Positions 45,915 to 57,690 of a stretch of DNA of 64,000 nucleotides are shown here, one piece after another. The position numbers and the translations under genes were made by a program. Numbering within the stretch: the stretch's first letter is position 1; the number at the start of each line of letters is the position of its first letter. Source of the DNA: Talpa occidentalis (Eukaryota; Chordata; Mammalia; Eulipotyphla; Talpidae); contig NW_023604295.1 in NCBI RefSeq assembly GCF_014898055.3, positions 93,139,591 through 93,203,590 of the forward strand. The letters run 5' to 3'. The notes below the pieces were generated by a model that did no database searches, was not told the origin of the DNA, and worked only from the letters and a program-made list of their open reading frames with translations.

Positions 45915-46385
45915 ATTCCAGCAATCAGAATGACTGACATGAAATTTGCAATATGTGCCATTTAAACTTTGTTTTCTACAGTAATCACTACTAATTCTCA
46001 GATCAAGGTGAAATTCAGTTATATACCATTCACTTATAATAGAAAGCAAATTTGATCATTTGATCTATTTTTGTTCATCTTTCTTCAAAATCATATTAAA
46101 TCACTTTCTTTCAATTATTCTTACTAAGGCAGCACAAATCATCAACCCCTTGTTTAACTTCAGGTTTATGCCTCATCATAAGTCATTAAAATAGTAAGCT
46201 ACAGGAAATAAATAACAACAACAACATTAACCCAAAACTGCATTTCCTCTTGTTATACAAAAAGAACTTCTGATGCAGAAGTTTTAAAAAATGTATCATT
46301 GTTGTAGTGTAGCTTCTTATCACTTATTACATTGATCTTCTCTTCAGTACTAATTGTACAAATGTTCAGAGAAGAGTCAGGATAT
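45915..46385. other. Unique stretch
   Basis: No feature recognised. Confidence 0.4.
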
Positions 46386-46395
46386 AAATCCTGCT

Positions 46396-46665
46396 GGGGC
46401 CTCCTGGGCACAAAGGCTTAAGTCGCAGCACTGTAAAGCTATCCTCAGCCACTGCAGCAGGACTTCAATCCCCAGCCAGTCAGGTGACCCACATGGTACA
46501 GCAGACCTCTCCTGTCTCACCTGCTGCTCCCCTCAGCAGTGTATTTCAGTCAATCTGCCTGTTCTGTTCCCCACTCTGTCGCTGGTGAATCCGCTCAGCC
46601 CTGGACCTCTTTTCTGTACCCCAGTTCTTGTATGCATAAATAAATAAATCTTTAAAAATAAATAA
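46396..46665 (+). mobile_element. tRNA-derived SINE, old type
   Basis: Target duplication AAATCCTGCT at 46386-46395 and 46666-46675. The tail is TATGCATAAATAAATAAATC. Confidence 0.93.
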
Positions 46666-46675
46666 AAATCCTGCT

Positions 46676-47122
46676 CTGCAATTCCTGGAAGAAGCTGGAA
46701 GAATGAGCACATGACTGTTTTTTGATTGTTTGTTTGCTTCCCTAAACTAAATGAAAGAAAGTGAGGAAATACTGATGGAAATAAACCTAAGATATAGGTA
46801 TAAAAAGAGGATGTGCCTTTACTGATGGTTAATTTTGACAGCTGTGTGGAAATGAAAAGTGAATGTGTGTGCATTAAAATATCTACTAAAAAGGAAGAAG
46901 TTGCAGCTCAGGATATAGCCAAAACATTCTCTGGCAGAAATCTTGCTGACAGACAGACTTGAGGTTTAGCATGGCTGCATATGAAAACAGGAGTAATTTC
47001 TGGAATAGTACTCAAAGAATTAATTAAGACCTATACTAAACACATTCTTGTGAATTTTCACAAGGATTAATATCCAAAGAGCTTTCTAATTCTACTTCCA
47101 ATACATCAAAGGGCAAATATAG

Positions 47123-47173
<51 letters not shown>

Positions 47174-47405
47174 GCATCACTGGATACTGTAATAGAATAA
47201 TCCAGAATTCAAAGGACAGTAATTTTGAATTTTAAATTCTATGAACCATGAATACAGTTTTGTGTCATAATTACAAGTCACAAGAATAAATAATTTAAAG
47301 GATGGTGATGTCATGAAAAAACCTTGGTTTTTTCACATAGCAGAAGAGAAATGCAAAGGTAAGAAAGAAAATGTAGACCCACCCTAGTAGTCACATTCAA
47401 AATTT
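46676..47405. other. Unique stretch with (AC)20
   Basis: No gene recognised. The microsatellite at 47125-47164 is the only distinct feature. Confidence 0.4.
47125..47164. repeat. (AC)20 microsatellite
   Basis: Forty bases of uninterrupted AC dinucleotide, long enough to be polymorphic. Confidence 0.97.
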
Positions 47406-47411
47406 AGTCCA

Positions 47412-47686
47412 GGGACTCCCTGGTGTTGCAGGTGGTTGAGCACAGCGCTGTGAAGCTTCCCATCACCTCTGCAGTGCTGGTTTGATCCCCGCCGGCTTCG
47501 GAGCAACCCACATGGCGAGCAGACCTCTCCTGTCTCGCCTGCTGCTCCCCTCAGCAGTGTATTTCGTCAATCTGCCTATTCCGTTCCCTGCTCTGTCTCT
47601 CACCCTCCTGTGCATCTGGCCTGTACCCTGGTTGTTATGTAAATAAAATAAATCTTAATAAATAAATAAAAACTAAAAAAAAAAAA
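47412..47686 (+). mobile_element. tRNA-derived SINE, intermediate type
   Basis: GGGACTCCCTGGTGTTGCAG head. The short flank repeat AGTCCA (47406-47411 and 47687-47692) is the likely target duplication. Confidence 0.9.
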
Positions 47687-47692
47687 AGTCCA

Positions 47693-48879
47693 AAAAAATT
47701 ACATGAGCAGTGTGAGCATTGTGATTAGATAGCAATTCTGAAGGAATTTTTCAAGAAGGAAGTCCATTAATAATTTAATGTAAAGAGTAATAGGTTTTAT
47801 GGAGAAACTTAATATTACATAGTTAGCATAATGAGCAGGCATGTTTGTGATCAACCAGCAAAGGTATTTGTTTCTACTTCAGGTTTAAACTTTGTTGAGT
47901 AGGAGCAATCTGCTCCTTTACCTGGCTGAAAATTCCAACAAGCCCATGACTTTTTTTTTTCTCTAAGTAAGATATTTTTATTGTATGCAGAGCCATATTG
48001 TTTTGATTTATTAAGATATTTTATTGCATGCAAAGCAATATAGTCTTGATTTATTAATGACTCATTGTAATAATTATCTGAACTTGTTTTTGCATTAAAT
48101 ATTTTCTTCTTAACCATTGAGATTTAATTCAAAGTAGAAGCTAGTGAAAAGCAAAGAGAAATGGTGGCTTCTCCCCAGCCTTCCTTGCCAGATGTTGTAT
48201 TGATACTTACCAAACTAAGCAGGAAGAGAGAGGAGGCCTAAGGGAGTGGGGTGTTCTGATTAATACTGTACTGATGCAAGCAGCTCTTTATTTTGTACCA
48301 AGAGAAGGTTAAATCTGGTATTTTTTTTTTCTTTAAGACACTTTTAAGGGTCCCAAGAGATATCTGCTGAATACCTCTCTCCTATTACCCTATTGTTTTA
48401 AATGAATTTATGTCCATTCTGAGTCCCTGGCCACTAGCCTCTGAGCTTCTTGCTATACTGCTGCTGCTGTTTTCTGCTTCGTTTTCCTCACCTCACCAGG
48501 CACCTCTTTAGGCAGGACTCAAGAGGACCATATATCAGAATCTTTTCCCTCCTTTTTCCATTCTGTCTACATCTGGTTTATAGGAAACACCACATCTGTT
48601 GCTTCAGTAAAGTTTTCAAATGCATGAGAGGTGTATTTCAAAATTCATTTCAAATGTTAGAGAGCTCTCCTCTCATTTTGTGCAAGAAATAGCAACTTTT
48701 CCCTGATTACATTATCAACCTTTATTCCCATCTCAGTTCTTAGCATATATACAGACCTAAGGAAACACACAAGAGATTTCATTTACTGAAAAAAAAAAAT
48801 GACTTTAAGGTGCACTACCAATCTTAAAAAGTCAAATTAAATACTGCATTTCTATTCTACAAGAAGATATCACTGTGGG
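47693..48879. other. Unique stretch
   Basis: No repeat or gene recognised. The open frames are short and lack splice context. Confidence 0.4.
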
Positions 48880-48897
48880 CCTATAATTAGCATATTT

Positions 48898-49161
48898 TTA
48901 AAAGATTTATTGATTTATGCACACAAGAACTGGGGTACAGGCCAGAGGTGTGGGGGGTAGTGAGAGGATTTGCCAGAGACAGAGTGGGGAATAGAACAGT
49001 CAGATTGACTGAAATACACTGCTGAGGGTAGCAGCAGGCAAGTCAGGAGGGGTTTGCTGCACCATGTGTGTAGCTCCCTGGTCAGGGATCGAACTCACGC
49101 TTCAGTGGCTGCTGATAGCTTGATAGGTTGTATCTTAACCCCTTGCACCACCAGGGAGGCC
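48898..49161 (-). mobile_element. tRNA-derived SINE, old type
   Basis: Target duplication of 18 bases with one mismatch: CCTATAATTAG followed by CATATTTT (left, from 48880) or TATATTTT (right, from 49162). Confidence 0.95.
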
Positions 49162-49179
49162 CCTATAATTAGTATATTT

Positions 49180-49767
49180 TGAGTTATTTCCTAACATTCT
49201 GTTGTTTATAGTCTCACATTGTTAGATTTGTGATCTGTAGTTCAATTATCTTGTTCAAACATCTGATGTATCATTTAAGGTCGTGAGTCAAAGCAAAGCT
49301 CAGTTTGTCTATTTGGACATAAAATCCATAAACTTGAAATAATTTGAATCAAATTTTTCTACAAACTAGTCAAAAGAAATGACATATATTTACATATTTT
49401 CCATCATAATGAACTAGATGTTATAGCTGTATAACTAAAAGACTGTAGAATCGCAGTTCTAAAATGTACTTAGAAAATAAGAACATTTGTGAACAACAAG
49501 AACATTTACTTGCTTCTTGTTATTTCTAACACCAAAAGAAATACTGACATATAGAAGATCAGATGGTAATTAGTAATCTAGACAAATTTAACCATGTCAA
49601 CTTAATACAGTTTTCTTATTATAGTCTCTCCTAGTTAAAATGTGAAACATACACTTACCAATGTTTACTTGGGAAATTACTCAGAAAATAAAATAGAATT
49701 TTGCAACAATAATTATATGGAGACTACAAGACTTAGCAATAATTAAAGGTGCCTAATTCTAGAAACC
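49180..49767. other. Unique stretch
   Basis: No feature recognised. Confidence 0.4.
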
Positions 49768-49785
49768 TAAAAGAATCAACAAGCC

Positions 49786-50042
49786 CAGGGGCCTCCCCTG
49801 TGATGCAAGGGGTTAAGAAGTTATCTGCAGCCACTGCAACTGAAGTTTGATCTCTGACCAGGGAGCTTCCCACATGGTGCAGGAGACATCTCCTGACACT
49901 CCCGCTGCTCCCCTCAGCAGTGTGTTTCAGTAGATCCACCTGCTCTGTTTCCCACTCTGTCTCTGGTGAATCTTCTCACCACCCACACCTCTGGCCTGCA
50001 CCCCAGTTCTTGTATGCATAAATAAAATTGTTTTTTTTTAAA
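49786..50042 (+). mobile_element. tRNA-derived SINE, old type
   Basis: Perfect 18-bp target duplication TAAAAGAATCAACAAGCC at 49768-49785 and 50043-50060, the longest in the window for a SINE. Confidence 0.96.
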
Positions 50043-50060
50043 TAAAAGAATCAACAAGCC

Positions 50061-50570
50061 TAAAGTCAGAAAAAAAAAAACAAACTACTAAATCATGGCT
50101 GAAGAAGAGATGAAGAAAATGGCGGTGACAACAGAAGAAAATGGTTTTCAGTGGAAATTGATGCAGGAAAACCTGAAGGATTGAAGAACTGGGAAATCTG
50201 CAGAAATTTAAATAAATCATATATAGAAGAAAATAAAAAAGGAGGAAATAGCAAACTGTTCTATTCTATAGATAATTAAAATACGTGAATACTACGAAAG
50301 TTGTTTGAATTATTTTTTGGTAATATTTTCATTATTTTATTGATTTTCATTGTCCCTATTGTGTTACATAAAACTGTAAGAATAAATAGATCTTATGTCC
50401 ATGTTTTAATACCAACAAAAGGATCTTATGGTGGGATTTTATTCCTTAGTTAAGCTTGGGAAATATAATGTTAATGGATGCTTTAACAAAATGAGTATTT
50501 GCTGTGAAAATCAGAAAACAAGATTGAATTATAGAAAATTTAAGCATGTTTAACCTAGGGGCTCTCCAGA
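50061..50570. other. Unique stretch
   Basis: No feature recognised. Confidence 0.4.
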
Positions 50571-50574
50571 TGAT

Positions 50575-50690
50575 CTGCATTCTTGTTCTAATCTGCTGAT
50601 AACTATCTGTGTGCCTTAGACTAATTTTAGCCTCTCTATCCTTCAGTTTATTCACTAATAAACAAGGGAACTAGACTACCATAGATGAAT
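50575..50690 (+). repeat. MIR fragment
   Basis: 'tgtgtgccttagactaattttagcctctctatccttcagtttattcactaa' matches the MIR segment 'tgtgaccttgggcaagt...cctcagtttcctcatctg' in sense orientation. Confidence 0.6.
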
Positions 50691-50694
50691 CTTT

Positions 50695-50962
50695 TTCTTA
50701 AGATTTATTTATTTATGTATACAAGAACTGGGGTGTAGGCCAGAGGTGTGGAGGGTGAGGGGATCCACCAGAGACAGTGTGGGGAGCAGAACATGTGGAT
50801 TGACTGAAATATACTGCTGAAGGGAGCAGCAGGTGGGACAGGAGAAGTCTGCTGCACCATGTGGGTCAGTTCCCTGGCTAGGGGTTGAACCCATGTGCTG
50901 CAGTGGTTGTGAAAGTTTGATAGCACTGTGTCTTTAACCCCTGCACCACCAGGGAGGCCCCC
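50695..50962 (-). mobile_element. tRNA-derived SINE, old type
   Basis: Reverse-complement copy, AAGATTTATTTATTTATGTA to CACCACCAGGGAGGCCC. The flanks CCATAGATGAATCTT and CCATACAGGAATCTT form a diverged target duplication. Confidence 0.92.
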
Positions 50963-50974
50963 ATACAGGAATCT

Positions 50975-51640
50975 TAAGATCAAGTATGATTTTATATTTT
51001 AATCATTTTATTCATTGTAACTGGAGTAATATATGCCATATTCTTAGATGTTAAAAATTTATTAACAAAATACTTATTCAATGTTTCAATACTTAGTTTT
51101 AAGTATTGTGAGACCAGTTCCCCCCAACAGGCTTGAGATAGGCTTTTTCCAATATGTGTCAACTAGGTATGTGGAACTAAGGTCAGTCAAGGATCTATGA
51201 ACCCCAAAAGTAACTGCTATCATTATTTAACATGGATTACCCAAATTTAGGGAAATGTCTAGAAACAACCTTTTTTTTTTTTTTTAATAGCATCTCTTCA
51301 GGCAGGGCAAACATCTGGAAGCAAGGTTTATTCATATGATTTCATCCCCTCCTTGTCATGCCCCGGGTTCCCTAGTTTGTCCTTCCTTACTTTTGAATTT
51401 GCTACCATGTAAATTCTTCATGTTTATGTTATTAGACTTATCTCCTGCTAATTTGTCTGATTTGTCTGTTCATTCATCTAGACTCGGAAAATCCCAGATG
51501 AATGAGAAATTGTGTCCTGTGTCATAACAATATATATGTATAATAATAGTTTTTATATATATATGAAATATTTAACATGCATCCTCAATAATTTTCTTAC
51601 ATTTGCAAAACTAACTTTCAGCACTTCCATGTTGAAATAG
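50975..51640. other. Unique stretch
   Basis: No gene recognised. Contains a T-run at about 51271-51285. Confidence 0.4.
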
Positions 51641-51649
51641 CTCCTTGAG

Positions 51650-51922
51650 GGCTGCCTTGGTGGCGCAAGCGGTTGAGCACAACACTGTGAAGCTGTCTGC
51701 AGCCTCTGTGGTGCAGGTTTGATGCCCGCCGGCCTCGGAGCAAACCACATGGCGAGAAGACCTCTCCTGTCTCACCCGCTGCTCCCCTCAGCAGTGTATT
51801 TCAGTCAGTCTGCCTGTTCTGTTCTCTGCTCTGTCTCCGGTGACTCCTCTCACCCCCCACACATCTGGCCTGTACCCAGTTCTTGTATAAATAAAAATAA
51901 ATCTTAAAAAAAAGAAAAATAT
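51650..51922 (+). mobile_element. tRNA-derived SINE, intermediate type
   Basis: Target duplication CTCCTTGAG at 51641-51649 and 51923-51931. The head is GGCTGCCTTGGTGGCGCAAG. Confidence 0.92.
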
Positions 51923-51931
51923 CTCCTTGAG

Positions 51932-53671
51932 ATTTGATAAGTCTGAGACAATAGCACAGTTTTCATTTCAAATTCTCCTTTGTCTTTACCACGCTATGCT
52001 TATCTTCATCTGCCTTAAAGAGAGTTTGACTTCTGTTTCGTGTAGCTGATGTTTTTGCTCTGTCATCCAAGATTTTTTATATATTGATGACAGAGGTTAA
52101 AATGTACTAACAAAATACATTTTATAGTTATATTAAAGTATATTTAACCTTTTTAAAACACCCACATAGGGTGGGTATCAAGAATTCATTCTGTATTTCC
52201 CTACTTGTGAAATGGTACGGGATAGGATTTGTCATTGGATAATGTTGAGGACTAAATACATATGCATAAAAAAGAACATAGCAAAGTAAACAGCACTCCG
52301 TATTCATTGCTTTTTCCTATTCTTTAATCACACAAAAGTTCTTTCTAAAATATGGAATGAATACTGTATCACTGAATTCTCAAAAATTTACAAAAGATAG
52401 CTCACAGTATCAGTGTTCTGAAATACAACCCCTAGGTCTATAAATACAGCTCTCTTAACTTTTCATATTATTATTATTATATTTTCCATGACAAGTTTTC
52501 ATTTCTCCTTATTCTGCCTTATAAAGAAGGACTTGAAATAAAGGGAACTATCTTGCCTATTTTTGTAATAATTACTTTAACTTTCTTTATTATTAATCTG
52601 GTCTTTAATAACAATGGAAGACAAGTCTTCAGTTGGTTTAGCTTGAATTAATTATCAAGCTTTCCTTCATTTAGCTTTTTCTAAGAGGAGGGCAGTAATC
52701 AGGACATAGAGGTTCAGCTTTTCCTTGGCCTTCCTTTTTCCTTCCTTGGTCAACCATCTCTGGTAGGGACAGATTTTACCTGACTAGTTGTGCTGAGCCT
52801 CTAGACTTTCTGAAAGCAAGTTTTCACTGTGATTTCTTAATGCAAGCTGGGATTTAACTAAAATGCTAGTCTGTCACTCACAGGGGCTATAAAAATGGTT
52901 CAGGACTCGGGGAATTTTCCACATCATTGCCAATGCAAGCGACAGTGTTCTGAGTTGCCTACAGTCTAACAACATTAATAATTAACATCAGCTATGGCTA
53001 ATTTTAAAAAATGACCAGAAAATGATAAACTGATTAGTATGACACCAGTGGGTAAACCTGCATATGAGGAAAGAAAATTTGTTTGAATCTTTTTGGATGA
53101 GGTAATGAAAATATTCCCAACCTCTGAAATAATAAGAGAAACAACACAAGCAAATGAAAGTGTAAGCATATTCAATGTTAATTTGCTTTTGCACACCTTC
53201 ACACACACATCCCAAAGGCATCAAAAACATAAATTAAATTTCACAGATCTCCTCCAAGGACATATTATTGTTATTTAGGAAAGCAGAGTAGGAAATTGAG
53301 ACATAAATTGGGAGACAGTAAAAAATTAGTGAAGTCAATAGAGAGATTGGAAAGATTGAAGTTTGAAGTTTGGAAATTGGAGATTGAAGATTGGAGATTG
53401 AAGTTTCAGGCACTGAACCACAATATCTCAGTTAATGGTAAAGATAAAAAGAGAAAAGTATATTAGATCCATTTGTATGTTCTTTTTACAAGGTGCAAGC
53501 CTACATTTCAAAGCTTGTAGCTAAAGATTTATAATCTATAAAACAAAATCAAGCAGAAAAATTACAACAGTGTGATTTTTAATCTCTAATCTATTTCTTT
53601 GGCCTTTTTTTTTTTTTCAACAGATGTCAACTGAGTCATCACCATGCATAAAGTGCTAAGCAGTGATGATA
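51932..53671. other. Unique stretch with a small GATTG-rich repeat
   Basis: No gene supported. 53340-53405 is an imperfect array of GATTGGA / GATTGAAG / GTTTGAA words. A lone TATA-like GGGGCTATAAAAATGG near 52884 has no transcript context. Confidence 0.4.
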
Positions 53672-53683
53672 CAAATTACAATA

Positions 53684-53961
53684 AAAGGGCCTCCGTGGTG
53701 GCAGAAGGGGTTAAGTCTCAGCACTATGAAGCAGCACTATGGGCAGCCACTGCAGCAAGAGTTCCATCGCCAGCCAGGGAGGTGACCCACATGATGCAGC
53801 AGACCTCTCCTGTCTCTGCCCATGGCTCCCCTCAGCAGTGTATTTCAGTTACTCTTCCTGTTCTGCTCCCAGTCTGTCTTTGGGGAATCCTCTCACCCCC
53901 AAAATCTCTGGCCTACACTCAGTTCTTATGCATAATAAAATAAATCCTTAAAAAAATTAAG
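53684..53961 (+). mobile_element. tRNA-derived SINE, old type
   Basis: Target duplication CAAATTACAATA at 53672-53683 and 53962-53973. The head is GGGCCTCCGTGGTGGCAGAA. Confidence 0.94.
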
Positions 53962-53973
53962 CAAATTACAATA

Positions 53974-54490
53974 CCAACTCTTGAAAACTTCACCAGCCAT
54001 TTGAATACAATAGCACTCAAGACTGGAAAGCAAACAGCACCTTCATATCAGGCTGTGATTAAACTTGAAATTAGTGCTATCATTATTCAAAAGAGGGAGA
54101 GATTCCTGTGACTGATAATATCTTGTGGAGGGTTTTTTGAAGAAAGAGGTAATTCAACATATCCTCCTACAATGGGAAACAAGAAAAAGATATAGAAGAT
54201 GAGGAGATAGTCCCTGTTAAGGGGTAAAGCCCAGGGGCAGGTAGACATGAACAAAGCATGCTCAAAGACAGTAAAAAGGACCATTTTGAAAAATTTATAA
54301 AAGCAGTTAAGCAGTTTGGAGTCCTATTATGCTAAGAACTTGAATTTTATTTTATAAAAATATTTTCCCAATTGTCTAATTCTCAGAAAAGATATTTTCA
54401 AATCAAACACCCTAAAGGATGAAAATTGTTCCTTGAATGTTTTTATGCAGAATGCAATATTTAAAATCAAGTGTTTCATCATCTAATGGT
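53974..54490. other. Unique stretch
   Basis: No feature recognised. Confidence 0.4.
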
Positions 54491-54711
54491 GAGTTTTTAA
54501 AATGAGATGATTTCATGTTTTATATCATACCTCACTCAAAAAAGATAAGACATACAGATGGCCAACAGGCACATGAAAAAAAGTGTTTTAACAGCTCTAA
54601 TCATCTCCCATGTGAATGGCCCCTATCAAAAAAACTAGAAACACCAAATGTTTGTGAGGGTATAGAGAAAAAGAAACCCTCATACACTGTTGGGAATGTA
54701 GATTGTTCTAG

Positions 54712-55181
54712 TATTATAGAGCAACCCCGATATTAAACGGGTTCCTGGCTGTGGGTCCTCACCCGTGCGCTTTAAAGGGACTTATGAATACTCTACTACA
54801 GACACACGCAAAAGGGTTAATAAAAGGTTTATTTACAAGAGAAAAAGAAATAAGGAAAATATACAACTCAGGGAGAAAATAGGGAAATAAAGTCTTTAAT
54901 GCGTCCTACCCGATCCGACGACCTGGAAACCCAAAGTCACTCTCTGAGCTGGCCGGACGCTGCGAGCTGGCGGAGAGCCAAAATGGAGAGCCCCCCAAAG
55001 CCCACGTGTCTGCCTTTTGTATCCACCTGGCTGCTTAACTCCACCCTCAGGTCCCAGCCACCTTCCCTTTGGTGGTGATGGGATTTGGAGTTCCCAGTGT
55101 CTTTGGCTTTGACCTGGGGTGGGGGTGGAGTCCACAAAGCCTGTATGGAATTTGCTTTGGGACATCCTTTTCCCCCTAACA
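54712..55181 (-). mobile_element. Solo LTR, family 1, copy B
   Basis: Homologous to 38391-38870 and in the same orientation. The sense strand starts TGTTAGGGGGAAAAGGATG, has a TATA-like GGATACAAAAGGCAG, then the AATAAA signal (as TTTATT near 54828), and ends near ATAATA. CTAG flanks both sides (54708-54711 and 55182-55185), a 4-bp duplication. The terminal dinucleotide at the sense-strand end is decayed. No internal region is present. Confidence 0.83.
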
Positions 55182-55318
55182 CTAGCACATATGGGAACCT
55201 TATGGAGGTGCCTAAAAATATTAAAAATAGATAGACTATGTGATTCAGCAATTATACTCTTTGGTATTTACCCAAAGATTATAAAAAATAATTAGAAGGA
55301 ATATTTTTTTATTATATT

Positions 55319-55378
55319 CTATCTATCTATCTATCTATCTATCTAGCTAGCTAGCTAGCTAGCTAGCTAGCTAGCTAG
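55319..55378. repeat. (CTAT)6(CTAG)9 compound microsatellite
   Basis: Six CTAT units (55319-55342) change abruptly into nine CTAG units (55343-55378). CTAG is its own reverse complement, so the second half is a perfect 36-base palindrome. Confidence 0.97.
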
Positions 55379-55830
55379 CTATATAAAAGCCAAGTTATGG
55401 AAACAACCAAAGTGCCCAATGGCAAATGAGTGGATAAAGAAGATGTAATTTATATGTACAATGGAATATTACTCAGCTAATAAAAAAAATGAACTCTTGT
55501 CATTTCTGACAACATGGTTAAAATTGGAGGGCATTATGCTAAGTGAAATAAGCCAGAAGAAGAAAAACAAATATCAGAGGATTTCACACATATGTGGAAT
55601 ATAATGAAACAGACAAAACTAAATGAAAACACACTCTAGAAATGTAACTGTAGAACTGAGGCCATGAGAAGAAGTTTGGAGATGGGAAACAAAAGGGTTG
55701 GAAGGTTAGAGGTTATGGTGGAGAATTATTGGTGTTTTGGTGGGAGATGTGAAGAGATGTGAACCTATACCCCTAAATCATATACAAAGGTTTAGAGCAA
55801 TGTTTCCTCATTAACAACAAAAGCCAGTAG

Positions 55831-57184
55831 AACTGATTTAGTCATATGTATTCCAAAAAATGAAATTTAAGAATACATAAAGAAATGTTCATAATGAACA
55901 CTTTCCACAGGTTTTAGTCAACTAGACCACAAACACAGAGGCAGACTTTCAAAGTCAATGAAGAACTTAGATTCCAGAGTTACTCAAACTGGAAGTGATT
56001 CCACACTGTCAATAATTATCTGTATGATTTCATGAAAATCACATAAGTTTTTAAAACTTCATTGTAACCATCTGTAACATGAAAATATGACAATTCTTTG
56101 TTCTTAAACTTAATCATTCACTTATTTTTTAAGCAAATATTTATTGAGAAACTACTCTATGTTAAGGGTTCTCTTGCGTGCTGGGGACACCATAGTGAAT
56201 AATACAGACAAGAATGTTTGAAGGTTTAAATAGTAGAATGTTATAATACATTTGGAAAATTACCTAGAAGATACTGAAAAATCAATAAATGCTAGTTATT
56301 AAAATTATTATTAACATTTTGTCACACACCTTATGAATTTGAGGAAATCTCTTTACTACTCTAAATATTAGCTTTCTTATCTGTAAAACAATAAAATTTA
56401 AAAAACTAAATTAATAGTCACATAAAGACAAGTTGAAAACTATCCCTTGATAGCTGACTACAGAAGTGAAACACCAAGGGAGAGAGGGGTAGGGGATAGG
56501 AAAAGAACAAAGAGGGAAGGAAGCACAATGCTCTATCGTGGTGAAATATGGGTGAGTTGGTTGTGGATGTCTATGGTAGTAATATAGGATGTGGGCACCC
56601 CAATATTACATCAGTTAAAAAGAAATAATTTTTTTTTAAATATTAGAAAATAAGACAAAAGGTTTCACATTTTTGTTGAGTCTTCTGAGAGAACTTAGAA
56701 AAGAAAGCATCATCATCATCATCACCTCCCTGATTTATAGAAGTGCAAAGTAATAAAAGTTACTGCCATAATTTTCTGTACCTATTTCCTTTTTATATTT
56801 TAAAGCAGGCATACACTTTTATACCAGAATATTCACAAAGACTGAGTGATAAATCATGTAAAAAATTCAATCACATTTGGTACAGTTTTATATTACGTTT
56901 AACTGGGTGGACATACATTCATTTATTGTTGTCTGTGTGACAGATAAACAGATTGTAGAACATTTGGCCCAATTGCAGTTTTTAGAGTAGCTGCCAAATC
57001 ATATCCAATCATTGTAAATATCAGCAAACAGTACCAAGGAAATTATAATGCTATCATTTTGGTGATCTTGTATGGACACTAACTTTATTTGAAGTCTCAA
57101 GCACAACATGACTCATTGAACAGTATTATCTATTCTGCAAGTAGAGAGTGAGACATTCAGAAAAAAATGTTTCAAGCCAATTAA
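55831..57184. other. Unique stretch with ancient repeat fragment
   Basis: 56112-56230 ('aaatatttattgagaaactactctatgttaagggttc...tgctggggacaccatagtgaataatacagacaag') is a fragment of the ancient LINE-like repeat seen elsewhere. Otherwise no feature is recognised. Confidence 0.45.
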
Positions 57185-57462
57185 TTGATTTGTCACTTAG
57201 TGAAAATGTGTTGCTTGTTCCTTAAGTATTTGACCTCAAATCAGTAACATGGACATTAATTTGTGATTCAAAGGGATGAAGAATCAAGAGAAGACTATGC
57301 ATGACTCACTTTGCTTTTAGATTTTTTGATTTGTCACTTAGTGAAAATGTGTTGCTTGTTCCTTAAGTACTTGACCTCAAATCAGTAACATGGACATTAA
57401 TTTGTGATTCAAAGGGATGAAGAATCAAGAGAAGACCATGCATGACTCACTTTGCTTTTAGA
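57185..57462 (+). repeat. 141-bp recent tandem duplication
   Basis: The unit beginning TTGATTTGTCACTTAGTG and ending GACTCACTTTGCTTTTAG occurs twice, 141 bases apart. Over about 138 aligned bases I see only two differences (TATTTGACC/TACTTGACC and GACTATGC/GACCATGC). It resembles no other repeat in the window. Confidence 0.95.
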
Positions 57463-57499
57463 ATATCCAGTAAGTGTAATAATAACAATAGTAGATACA

Positions 57500-57690
57500 A
57501 TAACAGAAACTTCCATTTCCTGAGGGAATGTTAAGCTAGGAAATTTACTTATAATATTTCATTTCAGTTCCACAGTAACCCATTGAGCTAGGTATTATTC
57601 TTTCTATCTGCTAGGTAAGGAAATACCTCAGAGAGTTTCAGTAACTTGCCCAAGGTCACACAACCAGTAGCAGCAGACGGAACCTGAGAA
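57500..57690 (-). repeat. MIR element
   Basis: 'ccacagtaacccattgagctaggtattattc' and 'gtttcagtaacttgcccaaggtcacacaaccagtag' match the MIR core in reverse orientation. It is the best-preserved MIR in the window. Confidence 0.85.

Larger units (their letters stand above)
54495..55830 (+). mobile_element. Old LINE-1 3' part, interrupted by a solo LTR
   Basis: 54495-54707 and 55186-55830 read in order through the end of LINE-1 ORF2 ('gatggccaacaggcacatgaaaaa', 'cactgttgggaatgtag', 'tggaatattactcagcta', 'aaataagccagaagaagaaa') into the 3' UTR. Many stops and indels show it is old. It contains a CTAT/CTAG microsatellite and a solo LTR. Confidence 0.85.

Noticed and set aside
52880..52900. A TATA-like GGGGCTATAAAAATGG considered as a promoter.
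   Set aside because: An isolated match in AT-rich DNA with no downstream exon, CpG island or conserved neighbour visible.
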